Positions 29,988 to 41,274 of a stretch of DNA of 64,000 bases are shown one piece after another (the first letter of the stretch is position 1; every line of letters begins with the position of its first letter). Made by a program: the position numbers and the translations under genes. The notes below the pieces were generated by a model that did not search any database, was not told where the DNA came from, and saw nothing but the letters and a program-made list of their open reading frames with translations. Source of the DNA: Meghimatium bilineatum (lineage: Eukaryota; Mollusca; Gastropoda; Stylommatophora; Philomycidae); the NCBI GenBank assembly GCA_034231615.1, contig CM067299.1, forward strand, positions 18,566,498 through 18,630,497, in the 5' to 3' direction.

Positions 29988-30567
29988 GCTTGAAATCATT
30001 TTCTCTGATCTTGTCACTAGATCAGTTGTACATCAGCTTGAAATCATTTTCTCTGATCTTGTCACTAGATCAGTTGTACATCAGCTTGAAATCATTTTCT
30101 CTGATCTTGTCACTAGATCAGTTGTACATCAGCTTGAAATCATTTTCTCTGATCTTGTCACTAGATCAGTTGTACATCAGCTTGAAATCATTTTCTCTGA
30201 TCTTGTCACTAGATCAGTTGTACATCAGCTTGAAATCATTTTCTCTGATCTTGTCACTAGATCAGTTGTACATCAGCTTGAAATCATTTTCTCTGATCTT
30301 GTCACTAGATCAGTTGTACATCAGCTTGAAATCATTTTCTCTGATCTTGTCACTAGATCAGTTGTACATCAGCTTGAAATCATTTTCTCTGATCTTGTCA
30401 CTAGATCAGTTGTACTTGTAGTATACATCAGCTTGAAATCATTTTCTCTGATCTTGTCACTAGATCAGTTGTACATCAGCTCCAACCATTTTCTCTGATC
30501 TTGTCACTAGATCAGTTGTACATCAGCTCCAACCATTTTCTCTGATCTTGTCACTAGATCCGTTGAA
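29988..30567. repeat. 48-bp satellite, about 12 copies, with hairpin
   Basis: Unit gcttgaaatcattttctctg followed by atcttgtcactagatcagttgtacatca. The first nine units are identical; later ones include a gtatac insertion and two ctccaacc variants. Each unit contains TGATCT-7 nt-AGATCA, able to form a hairpin. Because 48 is 16 codons, two overlapping frames stay open; they are not credible genes. Confidence 0.97.
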
Positions 30568-31394
30568 CTTGTTCTATAAACCTCTGACAACACATGGAAA
30601 AAATGAATAGACATAATAACTAAACAATTTAACTCCTATAAAACTTTCACAAATAGCAGAAGTTATGAATTCAGCATACTGTATAAACACTACTTCACTA
30701 CATTACATAACTAAGACACACTTCAAGACCACACTAGGTACACACTTACAGCCTCCAAGGTATATTAACCACATAACTGTCAACTCTGGTTTTTATATTA
30801 GCATGTTATGTGATGATATATATAATTTGAGTCATCATTTTAAATATGTGAATTTAACAGTCATTAGCCCACTGTATGGAACACTAATTCGACTTCAGAA
30901 GACCTGCACTTTTTAAATAATGGCATTGTGCTGACAAGAGTAGAACTCAGCAGCATTTGGATGTCCACAACAAAAAATGTGTGAATGGTTGTATAGATCA
31001 GTGGTTTTCAACCCTTTTTTTTAGCCTACGACATCCTTTTGGGACAAATTTTCTTCTCCTTCCCCTTGTGCTTAAAAGCAGTCATTTGCTTTCTTTACAA
31101 GCCACCAATTACAAGGCATTTCAAGCTTTATTTTAGTAATTCTCGTTGTCTAACATTCAAGTGGTTACTTTCCTGGAAAGGTCTGTTGGTCTTCAAATTC
31201 AAAATTGAGAACCACTGGCATATATATAAATGAATCTGTTTGTAGGATGTGTGACTTCAAAATTGATGTGTATTTGCATGTTCTAATGAAAACAACTAAA
31301 TAAATGTTTTTGTTAAGTAAGTTATTTAATTTGAATAGACTTGATTATTAAAGAAACATTATAATAAGAAAACTGAGAATGTTTGCCATATAAA
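30568..31394. other. Intergenic, no gene recognised
   Basis: AT-rich. The segment 30997-31215 (tcagtggttttcaaccct...ttgagaaccactggcatat) has complementary ends, ccagtggttctcaa-like, and may be a small inverted-repeat element. Confidence 0.45.
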
Positions 31395-31600
31395 AAACAC
31401 AATAGCATGGAAAAATTAATAATGGAAGATATGGTTGCTGGTAGCGGAGGTACGGGCCACCCAAGACGTCGATGGATAAGAGACATCTCAGACTGTTAAA
31501 AGCTGCACCTTACTGCAGCAGGTCAACTCGCCCAGATTCATCAGAAGATCCATAAAGAATATTAGTTTCTGGAAAGAATATCACATCTGAAGAGAGAAGT
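31395..31600 (+). pseudogene. LINE C-terminal tail relic
   Basis: The + frame reads MEKLIMEDMVAGS, then a basic stretch ending RRRWIRDISDC; this is followed by gcaggtcaactcgcccagat and a ggaaagaatatcaca end shared with 42526-42740. Confidence 0.7.
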
Positions 31601-32639
31601 TCTATAATAATCTGTGAATCTGAGAACACACCAAGTGCTTCACATCAGAGCTTAGCTGCAAAGGATCTGCATTACTCTCTGTTATTCTATTTTTATGTTC
31701 GAGCTCGCTGTTAATATTGGTTTTCACTTGTATATATTTCCTTCAACTAATATTGTTATTGTACTTGCTTATCTTTTTTGTCTTTGACCTTATATTCTAG
31801 TATCGAATTAAAAAGCATAATTTTTTTTCTACAAATATGTTAAAATATGTGTAGGAAATATGTTGTTTTTATATTTTATGTTTTTTGTCCATTTCTCATT
31901 TCAAATTTAATTTTTTCAGATGTTATATATGTTTGCTTCTGTTCTACTACGCTATGCTCCATTCATCTGTAAGTCCTCAACAAACTATTGGTTAGTCAGT
32001 TGGGTGGATGGATGGTTGGTTGGTTGTTGATCCAGCGGTTCATGGAGTCATACCATTTGACCCAATGCCATTGTGTGATCAGTGAAGTGAGATGTGTTTT
32101 GAAATTGGCACAAATAAATGGTAGCACAGCTCATCACAATTCTCTAGAGTACATCCTGCTGGAAAACTTTGATCATTATGCTACTACAAGAGAGAGCCAG
32201 CAGAAGTTTGAGAACAAACAAATATAAATTACAGTAAAGGAAATAAGGGTACTTGCAAATTAGGGACGGATATGATTACAATATAATTGTTAAATAATAT
32301 GCATCATATGTGCTTCAAATGAAAACCTTAAAAGAGTGATAGAAATTAGCATAAGCATGTAACCTGTCTTGTAACCTGTCAATATTTGATGTGAATAGTT
32401 CTTATAGCTTGTTTATTCACAATGCTTATCACTCTATTCCATAAGAGAAAATATACCAAGAAAAAAATAATGAACATTTTTCACTATATTTAGTGAATAG
32501 TACAAAATTATATAGAGGCAGTAGAGCTGTGGTTTGATAGAAGAATGATTAGAACACAGTAGACAGATAAAATGTGTAATAAATATAGCTTGAAATAAGT
32601 TACTTCCCAAAAACAAGCTTCTCACTCGCATCAGAAATA
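31601..32639. other. Intergenic, no gene recognised
   Basis: AT-rich, with no repeat or frame I can name apart from a short ggttggttgg run near 32010. Confidence 0.4.
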
Positions 32640-32870
32640 GATATGTTCTAGACACATCATGAGCAGAGAAAAGATGAAGCACATTATGACAACAGGCAAG
32701 TTAAAGAGCAAAAGAGCGGTAAGGGAAGACAAGAGATAATGCTGGACAGCTTGGCATTGTGAAACATTAATAGTGAAAATGATTGACAGTACACAAGACA
32801 AAGATTTCGACAGAGATGATAACCAATGCCATATGGCATGAACTATAAGGAAATATATCTTGCTCGCTAA
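32640..32870 (+). pseudogene. LINE C-terminal tail relic
   Basis: On +: LDTSxxREKMKHIMTTGKLK, then SKRAVREDKR, then WTAWHCETLIVKMIDSTQDK and DFDRDDNQCHMA. This resembles the last about 80 residues of a LINE polyprotein, with stops. Confidence 0.7.
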
Positions 32871-33399
32871 ACGTCAAAATTTATCAGTTATCCTTTTATA
32901 AAACTAACCGCAGTCAGAATGGCACCAGCCTCTGTAGCATGGAAGAATTGTGTGCCCGAGCTTACCCATATATGACCATGAAGTAATACACATGACCAAG
33001 AATCATGAAAAGAATTAGGCAATTAACAGTATCTACTTCTGAGCAGAGATCTATTTTGTCCTGAATCATCTTTTCAGACAAGTTGCAAGTGCCAAACCTC
33101 ATTGCTAGTGTTACTTCCATGGAGTCCATTATCAGTTGCTATGCCGACTGGCGTAGGTGAACATAAATCTCCCCAACTCTCTATTTCTAGCAGCATTATT
33201 GGAATCAGGATCATTGCTGACTCTTTGCCAAGCCATGATGTTAAGCTATCTGATACTTTCTCATGCTGTCATCCTTGATCTTGCTTGACTGTTCAATGTT
33301 CTCCATACCCTGTCCCATAATGTGTTCAAAACATGAAGATTGTCTCTTTCTGACATTATTACATATTTTCCCCCACCCCGTCTATTATTTGACTCTATC
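32871..33399. other. Intergenic, no gene recognised
   Basis: Possibly more decayed LINE sequence continuing from 33400; not resolvable by eye. Confidence 0.35.
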
Positions 33400-33985
33400 A
33401 TAATATTTACTTATGGTACTCTCAGCATTCTTCCATAGAACCATATTTCTTTTGCCTTTAACTTTCTACAATCCTGTTTATTTATTGTCCAAGACTGGCA
33501 TCCATATATTAGAACTAGTAGGGCTTAATATGTAGCTCTGAAGAATGTCACCTCTATTGACACGCACATAGTATACAGTATATTCTTTATTTTGAGGAAT
33601 AGGCTACTATCTTTGCCTGCCGTATTCTGCTTCTTATATATTCTTCCATCTGATCTTATTGTTATCTCTAAATACTTGAACTGGTGAACATGTTTGAGTA
33701 TTGAGTCATTCACTTTGATCTTGAACACCGGGGAATTTAATTTCTTACAAACAACCATCAGTTCTGACTTCTTGTTATTTAAGAAAAAAACTTTGTCTTT
33801 GCTTTCAGCTACTACTTTGTTGATTAGTTCGTGTAGATTTTTCTCACTTTTGGCAATCAGAACTGTGTAATCTCCATATATCAAGCAATTTATGTTATGT
33901 TCACCCAATAATATTCCAGGAATATAATAAATTGTGTGCAATTTTTTCACTGTACATAGAGAATCCATCTACATCTGTGCACATT
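33400..33985 (-). pseudogene. LINE reverse transcriptase fragment
   Basis: A 147-codon frame on - (33968-33525) covers the catalytic region: HNINCLIYGDYTVLIAKSEK (the YADD box degenerated to YGDY), NLHELINKVVAESKDKVFFL, KKSELMVV and KYLEITIRSDGRI. Further - strand matches run to about 33400. The missing aspartate pair shows it is inactive. Same family as 23089-23560. Confidence 0.88.
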
Positions 33986-34259
33986 CCTATTTGAAAATGT
34001 GTTTTATCTGTTGAAAGGGTCCACTTTGGTTGCCCACTTGTATAACTGCTGTTGATCTCTAATTAAGAGGCTGCTTCTCAAAGCATTCCAATGTACTGAG
34101 AGTTGGAGATATTGTACCGATCATATACAACAAATTGCTATAAAGAGCACACGAAATGCATAGACTTCCTGTATAAAAGGTAGATATGTGGGACATTAGG
34201 GTAGGGGGGATTCAAAGCTACCAATATATGTTCTTGATTATTCTTAGACTTTACCTTCA

Positions 34260-35030
34260 ATGTTACAGATCTAGCATGTGGGTAACCTCACCATGTTTAA
34301 CCTTGTCGAAAGCCTTCATATAGATCTGTCTAGTAGTCTGTTGTAGGGTAATGTGCATGAATCTATAAACCTTATACAGATCATATTCAGCTAAAAGGCA
34401 TGGACAGACAACATCAAGGAATGGACAGGGAAAGATATTGCCACACTCATCCGCATCGCTGAGGATAGAATTCACTGGAGGACTCTGTGTGCTGAAGCAT
34501 CCAATGAGGTACCCCTACAACCCTGAAGGGTTACGGGTTTATTGATTGATTGATTTGATTCAGCTAATTTTTATAAAGATCACACTAAATTCTGCCAATA
34601 TATGTTTCTGATTATTCTCAGATTTCAGACCAAACCCCAGGTCAAACTAGTCAGTCACCCACAGTGCAACCCAGTCACTAGGCTACACAATACCCTCCTA
34701 TATAACCAAGAGGAGTCACATTCAAGGTTGAAAAAGGCGTGTCTTGGACCACCAAGTCAAATCCACCAACTAACACACAAAACAAGATCTTTATTGTTAA
34801 TGTTACAGATTTTCTAGCATGTGGATAATTTCACTTTATCTAACTTTCTTAAAAGCTTTTGTTTAGCTCTGTCTAGTAGCCTGTTGTAGGGTGATGTGCA
34901 TGAATCTATAAACCTTACACAGATCTTATTCAGCAAATTCTTATCACTCACCAAATTCTTGGAATATGTATCCTGTGTAATAGGTTGGTATGTGGGACAT
35001 GGGTAGGGATACCAAAATAAAGTTACTATA
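34260..35030. mobile_element. LINE 3' module, repeated
   Basis: A segment beginning tgttacagat(ctt)ctagcatgtg, through gtctagtagcctgttgtagg and gatgtgcatgaatctataaa, occurs at 34263-34390 and again at 34801-34935. Between them, on +, 34400-34525 encodes the LINE terminus WTDNIKEWTGKDIATLIRIA, then EDRIHWRTLCAEASNEVPLQ, P and a stop, followed by the attgattgattgattt tail. The copies are in mixed order, suggesting rearranged insertions. Confidence 0.7.
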
Positions 35031-35086
35031 CTTCTATTGAGTAGAAATGTTGTTTTTTAAAACAATATTGTTATTGTTTTGATCTC

Positions 35087-35462
35087 CAAGAATTATTAAC
35101 AAATAGCTCATACTTCCATGAACAAATAGCTCGTACTTCCATGAACAAATAGATCATACTTCCATGAGTGAATAGCTCATACTTCCTTGAACGAATAGCT
35201 CATACTTCCTTGAACGAATAGCTCATACTTCCTTGAACGAATAGCTCATACTTCCTTGAACGAATAGCTCATACTTCCTTGAACGAATAGCTCATACTTC
35301 CTTGAACGAATAGCTCATACTTCCTTGAACGAATAGCTCATACTTCCTTGAACGAATAGCTCATACTTCCTTGAACGAATAGCTCATACTTCCTTGAACG
35401 AATAGCTCATACTTCCTTGAACGAATAGCTCATACTTCCTTGAACGAATAGCTCATACTTCC
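35087..35462. repeat. 23-bp minisatellite
   Basis: Unit gaacgaatagctcatacttcctt, about sixteen copies. The first few vary (catgaacaaatagctcgta); from about 35170 copies are identical. Confidence 0.95.
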
Positions 35463-35539
35463 TATTTGCTATAGGTCAGCTTCTCCAGAGCTTTATTTCA
35501 TATACCCAGAAGACTGAAAATCTCAGCAGTGTGCAATGC

Positions 35540-35890
35540 TTTAAGAAGCAGTTTCCTACTTAGATGAGGTAAATTCTAGGGATTTTGTGGGTGTTCTACC
35601 CTTCTGAAACATAAAAGTTGGAGTCATGAGTTTCATCTTCCCTGCCAAACATGATTTTCTGTCAAAGGTGTCTGTGGCAACCCGACTCTGGGCCGTGGTG
35701 ACTAGTATGGGTGGGGTAAATAGCTATGCATTCCCCATTGCCATCCAAGAGTGCTCTCCAATTATGCAGATCTAACATGGTTGCCTGATTTATGGGCTCT
35801 CCCAGTGAATTGCCACATCCTGTAGAGTAATTTTCCATGATATTCCATGTGTCACCTGTTCATAGCTGGACACCACATACACATTACAGC
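35540..35890. repeat. Interspersed repeat A, copy 2
   Basis: Same family as 9990-10260: agatgaggtaaattct, gtttcatcttccctgccaaa, tttctgtcaaaggtg, gtgctctccaattatgcaga and gggctctcccagtgaattgc. No coding capacity seen. Confidence 0.7.
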
Positions 35891-36710
35891 TAGAACCATG
35901 TTCACGGCTGGAGCTATCTGGTTTCCCCCAGTGTGATGTGTAATGCTAGCTTCAATGAATGTTGAGTGTTGTACCACAAAAGGTAACATAATTGTACAGA
36001 TAAAATGTTGTGGGACTTCCAACAAGAGGAAAGCCTCACTTATTTATGCCATCTGCTGAGAGTTAACTCGTTCATAATGGTTGGTCTGATAGTCCAATAG
36101 TGAGACGTTCTACGTACAGAAAAAAAAAGATTTTGCTATCACCTTAAAGTTTACATTTCTGTATATTGTAATACTTCCATACTTGTCCATATTTACATCT
36201 TGTTTTATTTTTAGTGTGTCCATATACACAGAACTCATGTTTACTTTTTACATTTCGTAAGAATTTTTATTATTCCAATTTGGTACAAATGTTTACACTT
36301 CCACTTTGGAAAGACAATTTCCCCTTACAATTTTGTACACATGTATTTTTACAATTCCAATTTTGTAAGAATGTTAATCTTTTCCTGTACAGAGAATGGC
36401 TGTTTCCCATTTAATAAGACAGGTTACCAGTACTCATTCCATATGATAAAAATTTTGTCATTTTTTTGTTTAGTAAGAATTATTACTCCTTACATTTAGA
36501 TAGCAAATATAGTCTCACCCATGTAGTAAAAATGATTTAATTTCATGAAAAATGTCTCCTTTACCCATTTGATAAGACTGTTTACTATTTCAATTTTAAA
36601 GAATGGTTTTATGAAAAGTACTTATTTCAATTTATTACATTTCCCAATTGATTTGAACTTTTGCTATAATTTGGCATGACTGCTTACTACTTCAGTATAT
36701 TATTCTTCTG
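35891..36710. repeat. Decayed tandem repeat, about 45-bp spacing
   Basis: From about 36150 to 36700 a loose repeat recurs: a gtaagaat or gataagac word, then tttactattt/ttccaatttt. Units have drifted too far to give a sharp period. Confidence 0.45.
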
Positions 36711-36985
36711 AGTTTGTTCTCAAACTCCTGCAAATTAGCAGAATGTCGCCTGGAAAACGGAATGCATTGTGTCATGGTTTACAGCATTGCTGCAATATCT
36801 GCGCCTTTTGGCTTGACACATCTGACTAGCATGGCTTTGGGTCACTTTTACCCTATTTGGAATGGGATAGCCAACACCACCCCATAACCTCCTTAGTTGC
36901 CTCTTACGACATGCATGGAAAGTAGTTTTGCTATTTCTTTCCCCCTCTTGGGCAACACATGGGCAACTCCAGTATAGTATGTTTA
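36711..36985 (+). mobile_element. SINE-like interspersed repeat B, copy 1
   Basis: Landmarks in order: tctcaaactcctgcaaatta, gcaggaatg-like gcagaatg, tgtcatggtttacagcattg, ctgcaatatctgcgcctttt, catggctttgggtcactttt, atgggatagccaacacca, cctccttagttgcctcttac, catgcatggaaag, ccctcttgggcaacacatgg. Further copies lie at 51310-51830 and 57415-57668 (+), with partial pieces at 40430-40560 (-) and 41700-41830 (+). Confidence 0.7.
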
Positions 36986-39049
36986 CATCTCTCATATAAT
37001 AAATTATTTACTATTCCCATTTGATAATCATTTTAAGCTTTCTATTCACATGTCTGTTATTTCACATTACTAATATAAAATGTAAATTATACATACAATT
37101 TATAAAATGTGATTTTTGTTGTTGCTATCACTTGACCTCTTCGCTTACTATGTAGGTCAATGTCAATATATTGACATATTCTCTACAGAGCTTTGTCTTC
37201 CAAATGAACTCCCTGAACCCTTCTCTGTCTTGGGCCATGCGGCTTGCATTTTCCAACGATGTATTCATGTTATCTTGAATGTCGACAGACCATTGTTTTC
37301 TTGGTCTGTCCTTTCTCCTCTACCCAGGTGCTCTGACCTCAATTATTTGTCTTTCTAAACAGTTGTGTCTCTTTGAATGATCAAACAGGTGTAGGTAGAT
37401 ACATTTTTTTTAATATAGAAAATTGTTGAAATGGTTTCAAAGAGAACGCACAACAGAGGACAAATTGATGTTTAGACCAAAAGGTCTTTATCGAGATAGG
37501 AACAAGCAAAAAATAGAGCACCAATTTTTTTTTAAAGACTACCGGGATACATGGAATAATGTAGTCTCATATAAACTCACACAAATGAAAATATAAGTTT
37601 GGTAAACAAGAAAAAGAAAGATAAACAATATATGTATGTGTAGTAAGGGAAGATTTCTATGATGGAAGGGTCAAATAGTAAGGGAAGGGGTAAATTCTAT
37701 GATGTAAATCTTATAGTAAGGAAAGAGTTCTATGATGTAACTCTTATAGGAAGGGAAGGGTTCTGGGATATAACTTTATATACCTGTTCTATTTTCCTTT
37801 CATTGTTTTTTTCTCTTCAACATACTCATTATTTTCATTTGTGCGAGTTTATATGAGCTGACATAGTTCCATTACTCTTTTTAACTGGTTCTCTATTTTT
37901 TTTGGGTCCCTATCTTGATAAAAATCTATTGGTAAAAATGTAGATTTTACCTTTTTTTGTGGGCTCTCTAAATCCTATTGAACCAATTTGTATTTTTTGT
38001 TTAAATTATCTACCTACATGGTACAGTTTTACAGCAGTTTTCCATTCATTCAACTCCTTACTGTGTGAGTTTTGCTATCATCTGACCTCTTCCGATACTA
38101 TAAGATTTTTTGCTATTATTTAACCTCTTTCCCTAGAACAAGTCTATTTATCACCTGACCTCTTCTCACAATGATAATCAAGTAGATATGTTCCCTGACA
38201 AATGTGGTAGCTCTGTTCCAGGAGCAAACCATTTGCTTTTGTACGTTACAATTTTGATTTAGATGTGCAGTTTAAATATTAAAAATTACAATGTATGTAC
38301 AAGTTTCTTTAGTATATCAATCCTGTTGTGACTATCGTTCAAATAAAAGTGTCAAATAGTTTCTCGTTTTATTCATGATAAAAGCTATACAATGAAAGAG
38401 AGGGGAATGGTCACATTCAGATAAAGAAAGACAAAGATGACCTACCTACAAAATAGCAGACACACATATGTATATAAACACACCATGCATAGAAATTGTG
38501 AGATACATTAAAATATATCCAAAAACAGATGCATACATTGTTCACAAGGAAGTCAAAATATTTTCAGACTGGAAAATAAAAAACAAACTTTAATGACTGC
38601 AATGTAACTATTTATTTCACTCAGATAAGCATACAAATTTTGTTTAAATATTTCATTTTTTTTAACTGCAGATTATACAAATTCAATCCAAAACAAAAAG
38701 AATAGTAACAACTAATCTACTTTACTTACAAAATCTCAAAATATGTTGATAGTTGAATGACACATGAATTCCCACAGATATATTTTAAAACATGGAAATA
38801 CAACCACCATCAATTTCCTATTAAGCACTTGATTAAAAACTAAAAGACAACAATGGAAAGACCATTAACAAATACATATTTATTGCTGATAGATATAAAC
38901 ATCACAAAAAAAGAGAAAACTAACTGCTGTTGTAGAAACAAAACACTACAGTATCAATGAGAATTTTATATTACTTTAACTCTTCCTTTACTAGAATCAC
39001 TGCATTCAGTGCAGTCATGATACTTCTCAATATTTCTTTCCTTCTTTTC
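36986..39049. other. Intergenic with decayed repeats
   Basis: Poorly preserved repeats carrying the word tgacctctt occur at 37125-37145 and 38070-38165. A loose 35-bp repeat (agtaagggaaggg...ttctatgatgtaa) lies at 37645-37775. On - at 37465-37498, ctcgataaagaccttttggtctaaac resembles a degenerate PLE hammerhead. No gene. Confidence 0.45.
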
Positions 39050-39360
39050 TAGCCACGTGCGTCGTGAGGCATCATGGAGAGCCGAAGATATCTGTTCTTT
39101 GCCAGTTTGGAGGCTTCAATGGAATTTAGATTGTGTCTCTTTAAAATATCTTTGATGTTATTGATTCACCTATATCTTGATCGTGTCTTTCGCTCTACAT
39201 CTGGGCATTTTTCTGTTGTAAGCTGCAGCCAGAAGTTCACTTGGGTTTATTCTTGTTAGATGGCCACACTACTTTATCTTTTGTCTCTTTATATAGTTTA
39301 TGTACGGTTTTAATACTTCTCAGAATCTCTGCAATAACAAAGTGTCTACAGAAAATTATC
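39050..39360 (-). pseudogene. LINE C-terminal tail relic
   Basis: On -: TRINPSELLAAAYNRKMPRC, then RAKDTIKI, a stop, then diverged HQRYFKE and further out-of-frame pieces matching a K-D-V-L-K-R-H-N terminus, ending at the M-M-P-H-D-A-R-G equivalent near 39055. Confidence 0.65.
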
Positions 39361-39399
39361 TAGCCCTTTCATCCCTCTTGGGAATCTTCCCTGCTTAGT

Positions 39400-39590
39400 G
39401 ATTATAGTGATTAAGCTGTTCACTTTGTGTCAAAAGGTCACAGGTTTGAATCTAACTCATGACACCTTGTTGACATTATGACTTTTTTTCAGACATCTCT
39501 GAGAATTATTGCTTAAAGCTACGGGTTGGGGTTACATTCTATGCATGGTACTATGAGCTGGCGACACCGCTTCACTGAGAGGGACAGAGT
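39400..39590 (+). mobile_element. tRNA-derived SINE, diverged
   Basis: At 39405-39475 there is an A-box-like atagtgattaagctg and a B-box-like ggtcacaggtttgaatct with tRNA-like spacing, followed by a non-tRNA body that includes ttaaagctacgggttggggt. Diverged, and no clear target duplication. Confidence 0.5.
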
Positions 39591-39837
39591 ACATATGGGT
39601 TAAGACAAATCATCTACCCTTTTCACTCCTTTTTATCTTTCATCCATCCCCCATTTCAACTACTTATACAATAACGCAATCATTTTACCTATTCCCCACT
39701 TCAAATTCAAAAGCCTGAGATAGCTAATTAACATGAGGCGAGTAAGAAATCACCTTAGAGTCCAAAAAAGGGGGGGGGCTAAGAATGGCAACACAGTAAT
39801 CTACCCCACATGTAAGAGATTGCTAAGTAGTGTTGAG

Positions 39838-39970
39838 AATGATGTTGACTACTCTCATGCCGCTATGCTTCAATGAATTTATTGAGATGGGTATCTGAGC
39901 ACCTATGTTTACTCTCATGCCGCTATGCTTCAATGAATTTATTGAGACGGGTATCTGAGCACCTATGAAC
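39838..39970. repeat. Two-copy tandem repeat, about 62 bp
   Basis: actctcatgccgctatgctt, caatgaatttattgaga and tgggtatctgagcacctatg occur twice in a row (39850 and 39912), almost identical. Confidence 0.9.
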
Positions 39971-40049
39971 TTTCTGGTGTGTCTTGATGATAACTCATAA
40001 CATACCTCCATACAACAGAAGGTTGATACCACTGAAATCTGATGTGCTA

Positions 40050-40175
40050 GGTCACTAGTTCAAATAAAACAACGACACAACACAATTCTATTCTCTGGAC
40101 TACATCCTGCTGGAAATCTAGTAGCTTTCCAGCTATAAGAGAGATCCGGTGGGAATCTGAGAACTAACCAAAAAC
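40050..40175 (-). mobile_element. Interspersed repeat C copy
   Basis: Read on -: ttctcagattcccaccggat, ctctcttatagctggaa, ctactagatttccagcagga and gtagtccagagaatag, ending gttttatttgaac. A second short fragment lies at 40563-40625 (-). Confidence 0.7.
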
Positions 40176-40821
40176 AAAGAAGGTTGCAGACGAAAAAATG
40201 TGACATCAAGAAATAAAAACTTAATATCTGAAACAAAAGAAGGTCCTCCAAAGTAAAGTTGGGTAAGACATTGAAAGACATGGAGTGACTAACTAAAGAC
40301 TAGAAGATGGAAGAGCTTTAAAGACATGTTTTCTGCAGGGATATGTAACGTACGTGGAATTAAATACTATATTGATGCAGAAATACACTTGTGTTCCTGG
40401 GAATGAAAAGAAGCAACAAATAGTAACACTGACATACATGTCATAAGAGGCAACTAAGGAGCATTCTGCATGGGGTTCATTACTCTTTAGAAAGTCAGTG
40501 ATCCAACAATGTCATGGTGAAGTTGAATTATTGATCCCACAGATATTGCAGCAATGCCTTAAATCATTATAATACAACACGTTTCGTTCTTCAGACTACA
40601 ACCTGCTAGCAGGCAGGAGTTTGAGAATGAACACAGGAGATAAAGATCACAAATCTCGAGACATTCACCTTGATGCAAAGACTCCCTAACTGAAAAATAA
40701 ACTAATACATAAACATTCATCCTTCTAAGTATCAATGTCCAGAACTAGCTCTAAGCTCAAACAATAAATATGCCTAGCAAGAACAATTAACAATAATCAA
40801 GTAACTCTCAACCAATTTGAC

Positions 40822-41274
40822 TTAAAATGTATTAGCCAATCCGCTAGCTGATGCATAGGCTGCTAAAGTGCTAGCAGTTTGTTTGGTCTCTAAAAAGAGT
40901 TTAGCCTCATTTATCCAGTCACTGGCAGCCCTACGAGACTCTCCACTTAACTGAATCATGAATCTCACAGCTAGATCCAAGTTGCCTTTATCTATCCAGT
41001 ATCTGGCACGAGCTAGCAAACCAAAAGTATCTAAACTGTTTAAGTCCACTTCTTCCGTTTCTGAGGTTGCCACAACATTTTCAAACACAACCAACGAGTG
41101 TAAATAAGAAATCAGGTATTTGTAAAGAGATGCATTGAGTGTGTTAACTAGACCTAATCTATGGCAAACACGTGAAACTTTGTAAAATCGACTCTTCAAT
41201 TGTTCCTCAGTGGAGACACCTCGATCAAGTGCTGTATCACTAAAACTGTCTGTCAGTTTCTCCACAAAGGTATT
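40822..41274 (-). CDS. IMMT: MIC60 last exon: C-terminal mitofilin signature
   Basis: The acceptor tcttttcag reads into NTFVEKLTDSFSDTALDRGV, then STEEQLKSRFYKVSRVCHRL, a SLYKYLISYLHSLVVF segment, ARYWIDKGNLDLAVRFMIQL, SGESRRAASDWINEAKLFLE, TKQTASTLAAYASASGLANT, F and stop. The GESRR-DW-EA-LETKQ block and the TAYASA-like end are the conserved lipid- and partner-binding mitofilin terminus. The upstream open frame to 41457 is intron plus a repeat C copy. Confidence 0.97.
   Translation of the reverse strand, partial: NTFVEKLTDSFSDTALDRGVSTEEQLKSRFYKVSRVCHRLGLVNTLNASLYKYLISYLHSLVVFENVVATSETEEVDLNSLDTFGLLARARYWIDKGNLDLAVRFMIQLSGESRRAASDWINEAKLFLETKQTASTLAAYASASGLANTF

Noticed and set aside
29974..30498. 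174- and 145-codon open frames as a repeat protein
   Set aside because: They arise because the 48-bp unit is a multiple of three and lacks stops. No splice or start context supports them.
33525..33968. 147-codon frame as a functional reverse transcriptase
   Set aside because: The catalytic YADD is replaced by YGDY and both ends are truncated.
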